DNA from: Pseudomonas chlororaphis
Lineage (GTDB): Bacteria; Pseudomonadota; Gammaproteobacteria; Pseudomonadales; Pseudomonadaceae
Direction: 5' to 3'
DNA length: 64,000 nt
Assembly: GCF_000783395.1 (NCBI RefSeq)
Contig: NZ_JSFK01000032.1
Coordinates: forward strand, 1-64,000
Under the pieces are notes generated by a model, which was not told the origin of the DNA, ran no database searches, and saw nothing but the letters and a program-made list of their open reading frames with translations. The translations under genes and the position numbers were made by a program. Below are positions 8,421 to 17,712 of this stretch, piece after piece. How positions within the stretch are numbered: position 1 is the stretch's first letter; every line of letters starts with the position of its first letter.

Positions 8421-9320
8421 TTAGCCCCAACCCTCAGCAACCGCCCGGCGAATCGCTTCCAGCAACATCGCAAACGCCGGGTTGTCGTTGTTCTCCCGCC
8501 AGATCAGATGCAGCTCGCTCTGCACCCCTTCGCCCAAATCGATATCGCGAAACACTACATTTTTGAACACCACACTGGTGGCGCAACGCGGCACCAGTGC
8601 CAGGCCCATGCCCGCATTGACCAGTGCCAATATCGTCAGCGACGACCCCAGCCACTGCACATAATCCGGCGCAACCCGGGCTGAACGCAGCATGCCGGTC
8701 AGCAATTCGTTGAACGGCGGATAAGCAGCGTGGGAGTACATCAGGAAGGGTTGTTTATCCAGGTCACTGACCGCCACTTCAGCCGCCGTCGCCAAGGGAT
8801 GACCGCTCGGCACTGCCAGCACAAACGGCTCGCGCACCAGGCATTCAGTCGCGTAGCCCGGCTCCAATAATGGCGCACGGGCGATGCCCAGATCGATGCG
8901 CCGCGCGCGCAGGGCTTCGTGTTGCTGGTAAGTATTCATCTCCGTCAGATCGATTTTCACCTGCGGCTGTTTCAGTCGCGCCTCGGCGATCACCTTGGGC
9001 AGAAACTCATACACCGCGCTGCCGACAAAGCTGATGTTCACCGAACCGATATCGCCCTCGGCAAACCGCCGGGCAGTGACCGCCGCTTGCTGTACGCGCT
9101 CCAGCAGGTTCTGTGCTTCGACGAAGAACGCCCGACCGGCAGCCGTCAGCGCGACGCTCCGGGTGCTGCGGGTGAACAGCTCGACGCCGAGGTGATGCTC
9201 GAGCAATTGAATCTGCCGACTCAGTGGCGGCTGCGTCATGTTCAGCCGTTCGGCGGCGCGGCGAAAGTTGAGTTCGGTGGCGACGGTGGTGAAGCAGCGC
9301 AGTTGGGTCAATTCGAACAT
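8421..9320 (-). CDS. LysR-family regulator of the glucarate genes (inferred)
   Basis: LysR-type transcription factor, 299 residues from ATG 9320 (MFELTQLRCF). The open frame reaches 9542 but the helix-turn-helix begins right at this Met. The N-terminal winged helix-turn-helix includes 'NFRRAAERLNMTQPPLSRQI', followed by the periplasmic-binding-type effector domain from about residue 90. It is divergent from the aldarate transporter and glucarate dehydratase operon with a 118-base intergenic region, so it probably activates those genes in response to a sugar acid. Effector not known. Confidence 0.9.
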   Translation of the reverse strand: MFELTQLRCFTTVATELNFRRAAERLNMTQPPLSRQIQLLEHHLGVELFTRSTRSVALTAAGRAFFVEAQNLLERVQQAAVTARRFAEGDIGSVNISFVGSAVYEFLPKVIAEARLKQPQVKIDLTEMNTYQQHEALRARRIDLGIARAPLLEPGYATECLVREPFVLAVPSGHPLATAAEVAVSDLDKQPFLMYSHAAYPPFNELLTGMLRSARVAPDYVQWLGSSLTILALVNAGMGLALVPRCATSVVFKNVVFRDIDLGEGVQSELHLIWRENNDNPAFAMLLEAIRRAVAEGWG

Positions 9321-9438
9321 TGATCTAATCCAGGTATCAATAGAATGCCAAGTTAGATTAGACGGGATCAATGATCGCCGTCCATGATCGGCCCATCGCT
9401 TTACGCCATCCCTAAAAAAACAAAATCGGGAGTCGCCC

Positions 9439-10806
9439 TTGAAAACCCTCCAGAGTCCGCTGGACGTCACGGTTCTCGCCCGTGCCGCCGCCAAGGTCAA
9501 GCGCCACGTGCTGCCGCTGTTCGTGGTGATGTTCATCGTCAATTACATTGATCGGGTCAACATCGGTTTTGTGCGCAGTCACCTGGAAACCGATCTGGGC
9601 ATTGGCGCTGCGGCTTATGGCCTCGGCGCCGGTCTGTTCTTTATTGGTTATGCGCTTTTCGAAGTGCCGTCCAATATGCTCCTGCAGCGTTACGGCGCGC
9701 GGGTCTGGCTGACGCGGATCATGTTCACCTGGGGCGCAGCGGCCATGGCCATGGCCTTTGTCCGAGGTGAAACCAGTTTCTATGTGTTGCGCTTTATTCT
9801 CGGCGCGGCCGAGGCGGGATTCTTTCCGGGGATCATTTATTACTTCACCCAGTGGCTGCCGGCCTCCGAGCGCGGCAAGACCATGGCGGTGTTTCTCAGT
9901 GGTTCGGCCATTGCTTCGGTGATCTCCGGCCCGGTGTCCGGTGCGTTGCTGCATATCAGCGGTCTGGGCCTGCATGGCTGGCAGTGGATGTTCCTGATCG
10001 AAGGCGCGGCGTCGGTGGTGCTATGCGCATTCGTATGGTTCTGGCTGCAATCGCATCCGCGTCAGGCCAAGTGGTTGAGCGAGGAGGAACGTGAGGCGTT
10101 GGTGGCGGCAATTGCCGAAGAACAGCGTGCCCGCGAAGCGGTGCAGGTGGCCAAACCGTCGATGTTCAAGCTGTTGGCGGATCGGCAGATTGCGCTGTTC
10201 TGCTTCATCTACTTCTCCATTGCCCTGACCATTTACGGCGCGACGTTCTGGCTGCCGAGCATGATCAAGAAAATGGGCAACCTCGGCGACTTCCAGGTTG
10301 GCCTGCTCAACTCGATCCCGTGGATCATTTCGATTGTCGCCATGTACGGTTTCGCGGCGATGGCCGGCAAGTGGAAATTCCAGCAAGCCTGGGTCGCGCT
10401 GACGCTGGTAATCGCGGCCATTGGCATGTTCATGTCGACCACCGGCGGGCCGATCTTCGCCTTCGTCGCCATCTGTTTCGCCGCCATCGGTTTCAAGGCT
10501 GCATCGGCACTGTTCTGGCCGATCCCGCAAAGCTATCTGGATGCGCGTATCGCCGCTGCAGTGATCGCGTTGATCAACTCCATCGGCAACCTCGGCGGTT
10601 TCGTTGCGCCGACGGCGTTCGGCATCCTCGAAGAAACCACCGGCTCCATCGAGGGCGGACTTTATGGCTTGGCGGCGACGTCACTGGTCGCTGCGGTGGT
10701 GATCTTTTTTGCCCGCACGGCGCCTGGCGCGAAAGGCAAAAACCTCGCAAAGCCGCATGAGGTCACCGCCGTTGTTGCGACGGCCAGCCCGGCCGCGAGC
10801 CACTGA
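9439..10806 (+). CDS. MFS aldarate transporter, GudP-like
   Basis: Major facilitator of the anion:cation symporter family, 455 residues with 12 membrane segments and the signature 'NYIDRVNIGF' near the N-terminus. It most resembles glucarate/galactarate and phthalate-type carriers. The start is a TTG at 9439, with GGGAG seven bases upstream; no ATG near the N-terminus would keep the first conserved residues. It is followed 30 bases later by glucarate dehydratase, which gives the likely substrate: glucarate or a related aldarate imported with protons. Confidence 0.9.
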   Translation: MKTLQSPLDVTVLARAAAKVKRHVLPLFVVMFIVNYIDRVNIGFVRSHLETDLGIGAAAYGLGAGLFFIGYALFEVPSNMLLQRYGARVWLTRIMFTWGAAAMAMAFVRGETSFYVLRFILGAAEAGFFPGIIYYFTQWLPASERGKTMAVFLSGSAIASVISGPVSGALLHISGLGLHGWQWMFLIEGAASVVLCAFVWFWLQSHPRQAKWLSEEEREALVAAIAEEQRAREAVQVAKPSMFKLLADRQIALFCFIYFSIALTIYGATFWLPSMIKKMGNLGDFQVGLLNSIPWIISIVAMYGFAAMAGKWKFQQAWVALTLVIAAIGMFMSTTGGPIFAFVAICFAAIGFKAASALFWPIPQSYLDARIAAAVIALINSIGNLGGFVAPTAFGILEETTGSIEGGLYGLAATSLVAAVVIFFARTAPGAKGKNLAKPHEVTAVVATASPAASH

Positions 10807-10836
10807 ATTGATTGTTGATCTGTCAGGAGCGTTATC

Positions 10837-12111
10837 TTGAAAATCACCCGCGTAACTGTGACTCCGATTGCCTTTCGCGATCCGCCGCTGCTCAACGCCA
10901 GCGGCATCCACGAACCCTTCGCCTTGCGCTCGATCATCGAGATCGAAAGCGACAACGGCTACATCGGCCTCGGCGAAAGCTACGGCGATGCCCCGGCGCT
11001 GGCGATCCAGCAGCAGTTGCAGGCGCAGTTGATCGGCCTCGACCCGTTCAACCTCAATCAGTTGCGCGCCATCGTGCAGGCCACCGTTGCTGCGAACAAA
11101 CCGGCGAGCCTTGCCGGTGCTGAACTGGCGCCCGGTTCCCACGCCAGTAAAGCGGTGAGCAATGCCTATTCGGCGTTCGAAGTGGCGTTCCTCGATCTGC
11201 AGGCGCATTACCTGAATGTGCCGCTGGTGGATCTGCTCGGCGGCGCGATTCGCGATGAAGTGCCGTTCAGCGCGTACCTGTTTTTCAAGTACGCGCAGCA
11301 TGTCGATTCGCCCTACAAGCCTGACAACTGGGGCGAAGCACTCAGCGAACAACAGATTGTTGCGCAAGCTGCGCGGATGATCGAGGCGTACGGTTTCAAG
11401 AGCATCAAGCTCAAGGCCGGTACGTTGCCGCCGGAGCATGAAGTGGCGTGCATCAAGGCGCTGAAAAAGGCCTTTCCGGGCTATCCTTTGCGCATCGATC
11501 CGAATGGCAACTGGTCACTGGAAACCTCGATTCGCATGGCCGAATTGCTTGGCGATGACCTGCAATATTACGAAGACCCGACGCCGGGCCTCGACGGCAT
11601 GGCCGAGCTGCACAAGCGCACCGGACTGCCACTGGCGACCAATATGGTGGTCACCGATTTCGACGAATTCCGCCGCAGCATCGCGCAAAACAGCGTGCAG
11701 ATCGTCCTTGCTGACCACCACTACTGGGGCGGTCTGCGCGACACGCAAACGCTGGCGAAGATGTGCGATGTGTTCGGCGTTGGCGTGTCGATGCATTCCA
11801 ACTCGCACCTGGGCATCAGCCTGATGGCGATGGCACATGTCGCGGCGGCGGTGCCGAATCTGGATTACGCCTGCGACACCCATTACCCGTGGCAGGAACC
11901 GGACGAAGAAGTGATCAAGGGCGGCAAACTGCCGATTGTCGATGGCTGCGTGAAGATCACTCGGGCGCCGGGGCTTGGGCTGGAGCTGGACCATGATCAG
12001 TTGGGCAAGCTGCATGATCAGTACCTGACGTGCGGGATTCGTCAGCGTGATGATGTGCGGCAGATGCAGCGGTACAAGCCGGATTGGAAGGCAGTTAAAC
12101 CGAGGTTTTGA
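10837..12111 (+). CDS. gudD: Glucarate dehydratase (enolase superfamily)
   Basis: Predicted to convert D-glucarate to 5-dehydro-4-deoxy-D-glucarate in the cytoplasm. The 424-residue protein has the enolase-superfamily N-terminal cap and barrel: Lys191-x-Lys193 ('KLKAG'), metal ligands Asp221 ('DPNGNWS'), Glu246 ('YEDP') and Asn269 ('ATNM'), and His320 ('MHSNSH') as the second catalytic base, all as in GlucD. The C-terminus 'CGIRQRDDVRQMQRY' also matches the family. Start is TTG with AGGAG eight bases upstream. Second gene of an operon with the transporter. The product would need KdgD or GarL, which are not in this window. Confidence 0.92.
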   Translation: MKITRVTVTPIAFRDPPLLNASGIHEPFALRSIIEIESDNGYIGLGESYGDAPALAIQQQLQAQLIGLDPFNLNQLRAIVQATVAANKPASLAGAELAPGSHASKAVSNAYSAFEVAFLDLQAHYLNVPLVDLLGGAIRDEVPFSAYLFFKYAQHVDSPYKPDNWGEALSEQQIVAQAARMIEAYGFKSIKLKAGTLPPEHEVACIKALKKAFPGYPLRIDPNGNWSLETSIRMAELLGDDLQYYEDPTPGLDGMAELHKRTGLPLATNMVVTDFDEFRRSIAQNSVQIVLADHHYWGGLRDTQTLAKMCDVFGVGVSMHSNSHLGISLMAMAHVAAAVPNLDYACDTHYPWQEPDEEVIKGGKLPIVDGCVKITRAPGLGLELDHDQLGKLHDQYLTCGIRQRDDVRQMQRYKPDWKAVKPRF

Positions 12112-12121
12112 GGTTGCCATT

Positions 12122-12203
12122 GCCGGCCTCTTCGCGAGCAGGCTCGCTCCCACAGGGGAAATGCATTCCAAGGTGTGGGAGCGGGCCTGCTCGCGAATGG
12201 CGG
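12122..12203. repeat. REP pair (inverted)
   Basis: Two arms, TTCGCGAGCAGGCTCGCTCC and GGAGCGGGCCTGCTCGCGAA, face each other about 25 bases apart between gudD and the convergent LysR gene. This is a REPIN-type doublet. Confidence 0.85.
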
Positions 12204-12215
12204 CAACTCATTCTT

Positions 12216-13100
12216 TCAGAGTGTATGCACCAGCCAATCCCGAAACGCTTTCAGCGACGGCAAATTCTCATTACGCGGCGGATACACCAAGTAGTAGCTG
12301 CGTCGACTGGTGATCGGCTCGCCCAGTTGCAGCAACTCGCCATTCAACAGCTCATCTTCGACCAGAATTCGCGGCACCAGCCCCACGCCAATATTGGCCC
12401 GCACCGCTTGAATCAAGTGCGAGGTCATTTCAAAGCTTGGCCCGATGCGCATGCTGCGATGCGGCAACCCGTGATGGCTGAACCACTCCGCCCACGCCTG
12501 CGCATTGCTGCTGACATTGAGCAGCAGTTGTCCTGCGATGTGTTTCTCGGCGTCATCGCGTTCAGCAACGGACAGCTGCGCACTGGCAATCACCACCAGT
12601 TCCTCCGTGTGCAGGGGCAGGGCGGTCAATCCCGGCCAGTCACCGCCGCCAACACAGATCGCCGCATCGATTTCGCTGGTATCGAAGTCGATCGCTTCGA
12701 TCCGAGAATGCAGATGCACGGTCATGCCCGGGTGCGCGGTGTAGAAATCTTTCAACCGTGGCAGCAACCATTTCGAGCCGAAGGTCGGCAGCGTCGCCAG
12801 GCGCAAGCTGTGAATGCCCGAACCAAACGCCATCGCCTGCAACGTCGCGCTGCGAATTTGCCCGAGCGCTTCGGCGAGTTCGCGTTGATACATGCGCCCG
12901 ACATCGGTCAGCACCACTTGCCGGCCTTCGCGCGTGAACAGGCGCATGCCGAGCATTTTCTCGAGAATCTGCACCTGGCGGCTGACCGCACTCTGCGTCA
13001 GCGACAGTTCATGAGCGGCGCGGGTGTAGCTTTCGTGGCGCGCGGCGGCCTCGAAAGCCAGCAATAACGACATGGAAGGGGTGAGCGTGCGCGGATTCAT
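12216..13100 (-). CDS. LysR-family regulator, GcvA-like
   Basis: LysR-type regulator of 294 residues, starting MNPRTLTPSMSLLLAFE, a form typical of the GcvA/AmpR branch. Helix-turn-helix at about residues 25-45 ('SYTRAAHELSLTQSAVSRQ'), effector domain after residue 95. It is divergent from the YdiJ-type dehydrogenase gene with 157 bases between, so that gene is the best candidate target. No effector can be named. Confidence 0.88.
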   Translation of the reverse strand: MNPRTLTPSMSLLLAFEAAARHESYTRAAHELSLTQSAVSRQVQILEKMLGMRLFTREGRQVVLTDVGRMYQRELAEALGQIRSATLQAMAFGSGIHSLRLATLPTFGSKWLLPRLKDFYTAHPGMTVHLHSRIEAIDFDTSEIDAAICVGGGDWPGLTALPLHTEELVVIASAQLSVAERDDAEKHIAGQLLLNVSSNAQAWAEWFSHHGLPHRSMRIGPSFEMTSHLIQAVRANIGVGLVPRILVEDELLNGELLQLGEPITSRRSYYLVYPPRNENLPSLKAFRDWLVHTL

Positions 13101-13257
13101 TCGTAAAAGTCATCAATAGCGGGTCGAATTTACGGTTGTCCCAGCGTCTGCCAGCAATGAACATGGGCACCATTAGATGGCGGAGCCTGACGCAATCATT
13201 CGTTGCGTACAACTGTTCACCGCCACACGGCCCGATTTGACCGAGATAACCTGACCG

Positions 13258-16200
13258 ATGATTGCCCAGCTGTCCCCCGCCAAAGCCCTGACCAGCGATT
13301 ACCAGCAGTTCCTCCAAGCCCTGAAAGCCAGTGGCTTTCGCGGTGAGATCAGCGCCGATTACGCCAGTCGTGTGGTGCTGGCGACCGACAACTCGATCTA
13401 TCAGCGCCTGCCGCAAGCGGCGGTGTTTCCGATGGATGCCGATGACGTGGCTCGGGTCGCACGACTGATCGCCGAGCCGGCGTACCAGCAAGTGGTGATC
13501 ACTCCGCGCGGCGGTGGCACCGGCACCAACGGCCAGTCGCTGACTGACGGCATCGTCGTCGATCTGTCGCGGCACATGAACCGCATCCTCGAAATCAATG
13601 TTGAGGAACGCTGGGTGCGCGTGCAGGCCGGAGTGGTCAAGGATCAGCTCAACGCCGCGCTGAAATCCGCCGGGCTGTTTTTCGCCCCGGAACTGTCGAC
13701 CTCCAACCGCGCCACCGTCGGCGGCATGATCAACACCGACGCCAGTGGCCAGGGCAGTTGCACCTACGGCAAGACCCGTGACCATGTGCTCGAACTCGAC
13801 ATGGTCTTGCGCGGCGGCGAGCGCCTGCACGGTTTGCCCCTTGAGGAAACTGAGCTTGAAGCGTTGTGCGCCCGCGAAGATCGCGTCGGTGAAGTCTATC
13901 GCTGCGCGCGGCAGATCATTGATGAGCAGGGTGAACTGATCAAAGAGCGTTTCCCCGATCTCAACCGCTGCCTGACCGGTTATGACCTGGCGCACCTGCG
14001 TGAGGCGGACAACCGTTTCAACCTCAACAGCGTGCTGTGCGGTGCTGAAGGCTCGTTGGGTTTTGTCGTTGAGGCGCGGTTGAATGTGTTGCCGATTCCC
14101 AAACACACGATGTTGGTGAACATCCGCTACGCCGGGTTCATGGACGCATTGCGCGACGCCCGCGCCTTGATGGCGCTCAAGCCGTTGTCGATCGAAACCG
14201 TCGACTCGAAAGTGTTGCTGCTGGCGATGCAGGACATCGTCTGGCACGGCGTCGCCGAGTATTTCCCGGAAAGCGCCGAGCGCCCGACCCTGGGTATCAA
14301 TCTGGTGGAGTTCTGCGGCGACGATCCGGAGGATTTGCAGCGCCGGGTCGAAGCATTCGTCGACCACTTGAGCAGCGACCGCACGGTTGAGCGTTTGGGT
14401 CACACGCTGGCGGTCGGTCATGCAGCGGTAAACAAGGTCTACGGCATGCGCAAACGTGCGGTAGGCCTGCTCGGCAACGTCGCCGGTGAAGCGCGGCCGC
14501 AGCCGTTTGTCGAAGACACCGCTGTACCGCCGCAACATCTGGCCGAATACATCGCCGAGCTGCGTGAGCTGCTCGACAGCCACGGTTTGCAGTACGGCAT
14601 GTTCGGCCACGTCGACGCGGGCGTGCTGCATGTGCGGCCGATCCTCGACATGAAAGACCCGCAGCAAGCGGCGCTGGTGCGCCCGGTGTCCGATGGCGTT
14701 GCGGCGCTGACCCAGCGTTATGGCGGCCTGTTGTGGGGCGAGCACGGCAAAGGCTTGCGCTCGGAATACGCACCGGCCTTCTTCGGTGAACTCTACCCGG
14801 CGCTGCAAGCCTTGAAGGCCGCATTCGACCCGTTCAACCAGTTCAACCCAGGCAAGATCGCCACCCCGGCCAACACCGGCGCGGCACTGCTGAAAATCGA
14901 TGAAGTCACTTTGCGCGGTGAACTCGATCGGCAGATCGACGAAAAAGTCTGGCAAAGCTACGGCGCGGCCATGCACTGCAACGGCAACGGCGCCTGCTAC
15001 AACTTCGACCCCGATGACGCGATGTGCCCGTCGTGGAAAGCCACTCGCGAACGGTCGCAATCGCCCAAGGGCCGCGCCTCGTTGATCCGCGAGTGGCTGC
15101 GTTTGCAGGGCGAGGCGGGCGTTGATGTGTTGTCCGACGCCATTCGCAAACCAGCGTTTTTCAGCTCATTGTGGCAGCGCTGGCGTAACAGCCGTGCACA
15201 GTCCGAAGACTTCTCCCATGAAGTCTACGACGCCATGGCCGGTTGTCTGGCGTGCAAATCCTGTGCAGGGCAGTGCCCGGTGAAGGTCAATGTGCCGGAG
15301 TTTCGCTCGCGGTTTCTGGAGCTGTATCACAGCCGTTATCTGCGTCCGGCGCGGGATTATCTGATCGCCTCGCTGGAGTACAGCATCCCGTACATGGCGC
15401 GGATTCCGGCGTTGTACAACGGTTTGATGGGCGCTTCATGGGTTCGTGGTCTGCTGGAACGCGTCGGCGGCATGATCGACGTGCCACTGCTCAGTCGCTT
15501 CGATTTCCACGCAGCGATGCGTCGCTGGCAGGTGCAGCCGGCGACGGTGTCGACCTTGGCGGCGCTGACCCCGGCGCAACGTGAGCGCAGTGTTGTCATC
15601 GTGCAGGACGCGTTCACGCGTTACTTCGAAGCGCCGCTGTTGGCCGATCTGGTCGAATTGATTTCGCGCCTCGGCTATCAGGTATATCTGGCACCGTTCA
15701 GCGCCAACGGCAAGCCTTTGCATGTGCAGGGCTTTCTCTCGGCGTTCAACCGCGCGGCGTTGCGCAATGCCCGACAGTTGCACGAATTGGCCGATGTGGG
15801 CGTGCCATTGCTGGGCCTCGATCCGGCGATGACGCTGGTGTATCGCCAGGAATACCTGAAAGTGCCGGGCATGGAGCAATGCCCGGAAGTGGCGCTGGTG
15901 CAGGAGTGGTTGCTCAAGGTGATGCCAGAGCAGGCGCAGCAGGATAAAACCGCAGCGTTCCGACTGCTCGCCCATTGCACCGAGAAAACCAACGCGCCGG
16001 CCGCCACCCGCCAGTGGGAACAGGTGTTCGAACGTGCAGGATTGAAGCTGGCCACGCAAGCCACCGGTTGTTGCGGCATGTCCGGCACGTATGGCCACGA
16101 GGCGCGCAATCGTGAAACGTCAGCGGTGATCTACGAGCAGTCGTGGGCCCGTCAGGTCGACGCGCCGGCAGAGCAGGGCGAAGCCTTGGCGACCGGTTAT

Positions 16201-16284
16201 TCGTGCCGCAGTCAGGTCAAGCGCCAGTCGGATCAGGCACTGCGCCATCCGTTGCAGGTGCTGCTTGAGGTTCAGCGTCGCTGA
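13258..16284 (+). CDS. ydiJ: FAD-binding and Fe-S dehydrogenase, YdiJ-type D-2-hydroxyglutarate dehydrogenase
   Basis: A 1008-residue fusion close in length to E. coli YdiJ. Residues 40-270 hold a PCMH-type FAD domain with 'PRGGGTGTNGQS' near residue 83; an FAD-linked oxidase C-terminal domain follows to about 530; a ferredoxin-like cluster motif 'CLACKSCAGQCP' lies near residue 662; the C-terminal cysteine-rich part includes 'GCCGMSG' near 938. YdiJ oxidises D-2-hydroxyglutarate; other hydroxy acids are possible here. The 3' end overlaps by 68 bases the convergent pqiA-like gene 16217-16903. The ribosome binding site before ATG 13258 is weak. Confidence 0.9.
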   Translation: MIAQLSPAKALTSDYQQFLQALKASGFRGEISADYASRVVLATDNSIYQRLPQAAVFPMDADDVARVARLIAEPAYQQVVITPRGGGTGTNGQSLTDGIVVDLSRHMNRILEINVEERWVRVQAGVVKDQLNAALKSAGLFFAPELSTSNRATVGGMINTDASGQGSCTYGKTRDHVLELDMVLRGGERLHGLPLEETELEALCAREDRVGEVYRCARQIIDEQGELIKERFPDLNRCLTGYDLAHLREADNRFNLNSVLCGAEGSLGFVVEARLNVLPIPKHTMLVNIRYAGFMDALRDARALMALKPLSIETVDSKVLLLAMQDIVWHGVAEYFPESAERPTLGINLVEFCGDDPEDLQRRVEAFVDHLSSDRTVERLGHTLAVGHAAVNKVYGMRKRAVGLLGNVAGEARPQPFVEDTAVPPQHLAEYIAELRELLDSHGLQYGMFGHVDAGVLHVRPILDMKDPQQAALVRPVSDGVAALTQRYGGLLWGEHGKGLRSEYAPAFFGELYPALQALKAAFDPFNQFNPGKIATPANTGAALLKIDEVTLRGELDRQIDEKVWQSYGAAMHCNGNGACYNFDPDDAMCPSWKATRERSQSPKGRASLIREWLRLQGEAGVDVLSDAIRKPAFFSSLWQRWRNSRAQSEDFSHEVYDAMAGCLACKSCAGQCPVKVNVPEFRSRFLELYHSRYLRPARDYLIASLEYSIPYMARIPALYNGLMGASWVRGLLERVGGMIDVPLLSRFDFHAAMRRWQVQPATVSTLAALTPAQRERSVVIVQDAFTRYFEAPLLADLVELISRLGYQVYLAPFSANGKPLHVQGFLSAFNRAALRNARQLHELADVGVPLLGLDPAMTLVYRQEYLKVPGMEQCPEVALVQEWLLKVMPEQAQQDKTAAFRLLAHCTEKTNAPAATRQWEQVFERAGLKLATQATGCCGMSGTYGHEARNRETSAVIYEQSWARQVDAPAEQGEALATGYSCRSQVKRQSDQALRHPLQVLLEVQRR

Positions 16285-16903
16285 GGTCGCCGCCGCTGTC
16301 TTTGTCCCAGATCAGACGCGGATCGAAACTCATCGCCGCGAGCATGGTGAACACCACGACCAGGCCGAAAAACAGAATGCCCGGTCGCGGCTCGATATCG
16401 CCCAGTGCCTGGAACTTCACCAGCGCCGCGACCAGCGCCACCACGAGGACGTCGAGCATCGACCAATAGCCGATCAGCTCGACGAAACGGTACAGCTTTG
16501 AGCGCTCCTTGCGCGCCCAGGCGCTGTCGCGTTGCACGGTCATCAGCAGCAACGTCAGGGCGACGAACTTGACTCCCGGCACGGCGATACTGGCGATGAA
16601 AATGATCAGCGCAATGTCCCACGCACCGTGCTCCCAGAACTCCAGCACGCCGCTCATGATCGTGCTGTCGGCACCGCTGCCGAGCATGGTGGTGTTCATC
16701 ACCGGCAGCAGGTTGGCCGGCACGTAAAACGCAAGTGCCGCCAGCATGTACGCCCAGGTGCGGGTCAGCGAGTTGGTCTTGCGCCGGTGCAGTGGCGCAT
16801 CGCAACGCGGGCACTCGTGCGGCTCGTCGGTCATGTCGCAGGCCAGCCCGCAGCTGTGGCACAGGCACAGATTGAGTTCACTGGCAGTCGGTGGCCGTTT
16901 CAT
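16217..16903 (-). CDS. PqiA family membrane protein, second half
   Basis: A 228-residue inner-membrane protein starting MKRPPTASEL, with a zinc-ribbon-like 'CHSCGLACD...CPRCD' at about residues 15-40 and four hydrophobic segments. It corresponds to the C-terminal half of two-domain PqiA/YebS proteins. Its ATG overlaps the stop of the 16900-17496 gene (ATGA), so the two halves are translationally coupled. PqiA normally works with MCE proteins PqiB/PqiC in lipid transport between membranes, but no MCE gene is adjacent here. The last 68 bases run into the convergent ydiJ gene; the tail of about 30 residues is Asp/Ala/Pro-rich and probably non-essential. Confidence 0.88.
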   Translation of the reverse strand: MKRPPTASELNLCLCHSCGLACDMTDEPHECPRCDAPLHRRKTNSLTRTWAYMLAALAFYVPANLLPVMNTTMLGSGADSTIMSGVLEFWEHGAWDIALIIFIASIAVPGVKFVALTLLLMTVQRDSAWARKERSKLYRFVELIGYWSMLDVLVVALVAALVKFQALGDIEPRPGILFFGLVVVFTMLAAMSFDPRLIWDKDSGGDLSDAEPQAAPATDGAVPDPTGA

Positions 16904-17496
16904 AAAATGTCCCAGAGGTCGCGGATGTCGCGGCCGGCAATCCTGATCATCATCAAGCTCAGCACCGCCAGCGCGAACAGGCCGATGCCGGGCAACACGT
17001 CGAGCAATCCCGCCAGTTTGAACACCGCCACCATCGCCCCCAGCAGGCACACCTCGAGCATGCTCCACGGCCGCAGGGTTTCCAGCCAGCGCATGCACAG
17101 CTTGAAGCCCGGCGCGCGTCGGGAGGACAACGCGAAGCTCAGCACCCAGACCAGCAGCACCAGTTGAAACGCCGGGGCAATGATGATCGAAATCGCCGCG
17201 ACCATCGCCATGAAGGTGATCGGTCCCTGACTCAGCGCCAGCACCGAATCCCACAGCGTCGCGCTGTTTTTCAGGCCTTTGAGGCTGATGCTCATCACCG
17301 GATAGAAGTTCGCAAACAACCACAGCATCGCCGCCGTGAACGTCAGGGCCAGACGCTGTTCGACGGTCAAACCGTTGAAGCGCTGGAGGACACCACCGCA
17401 GCGCACGCACGAGGTTTTCTGGTGTTTGGCCAGCACGGCTTTTTCGTACACACAGTCGCAGTGCTCGCAAATGATCAGGTGTTCGGTGTTGACCAT
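16900..17496 (-). CDS. PqiA family membrane protein, first half
   Basis: A 198-residue protein, counted from ATG 17496; a TTG at 17502 is also in frame, and neither has a strong ribosome binding site. The N-terminus has a zinc-ribbon pattern 'CEHCDCVY' and 'CVRCGG', then four hydrophobic segments with 'FANFYPVMSISL' and 'LRPWSMLEVCLLG', the hallmarks of PqiA domains. It matches the N-terminal half of fused PqiA/YebS. First gene of a coupled pair with 16217-16903. Confidence 0.88.
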   Translation of the reverse strand: MVNTEHLIICEHCDCVYEKAVLAKHQKTSCVRCGGVLQRFNGLTVEQRLALTFTAAMLWLFANFYPVMSISLKGLKNSATLWDSVLALSQGPITFMAMVAAISIIIAPAFQLVLLVWVLSFALSSRRAPGFKLCMRWLETLRPWSMLEVCLLGAMVAVFKLAGLLDVLPGIGLFALAVLSLMMIRIAGRDIRDLWDIL

Positions 17497-17712
17497 GGAC
17501 AACGCTCGACAGCTCGCCGCAAGGGCAGGGACTTGATCACTATAGAAGCCTGAGGCTATTGGGCAACTCGTGCGGCTGGATCAACGGATGTTTTTCTGAG
17601 AATCACTATCGATTGAGCTTGGGTTTTTGCTGTTTATTGTTATAAGGTAACGCGAATTTTCAGGGGTGGTCATTCTGCCATCCGGTGTTATCCCTTCGAT
17701 TGCGAAACGCTC

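Noticed and set aside
12216..13100. Possibility that this LysR gene controls gudD
   Set aside because: It is convergent with gudD and separated by a REP pair; the LysR gene at 8421 is divergent from the glucarate operon and is the better candidate.
13009..15060. A 683-residue open frame on the minus strand
   Set aside because: It is antisense to ydiJ, whose protein has clear motifs. Long antisense frames are common in GC-rich DNA, and its translation (His/Gln/Arg-rich) has no domain.
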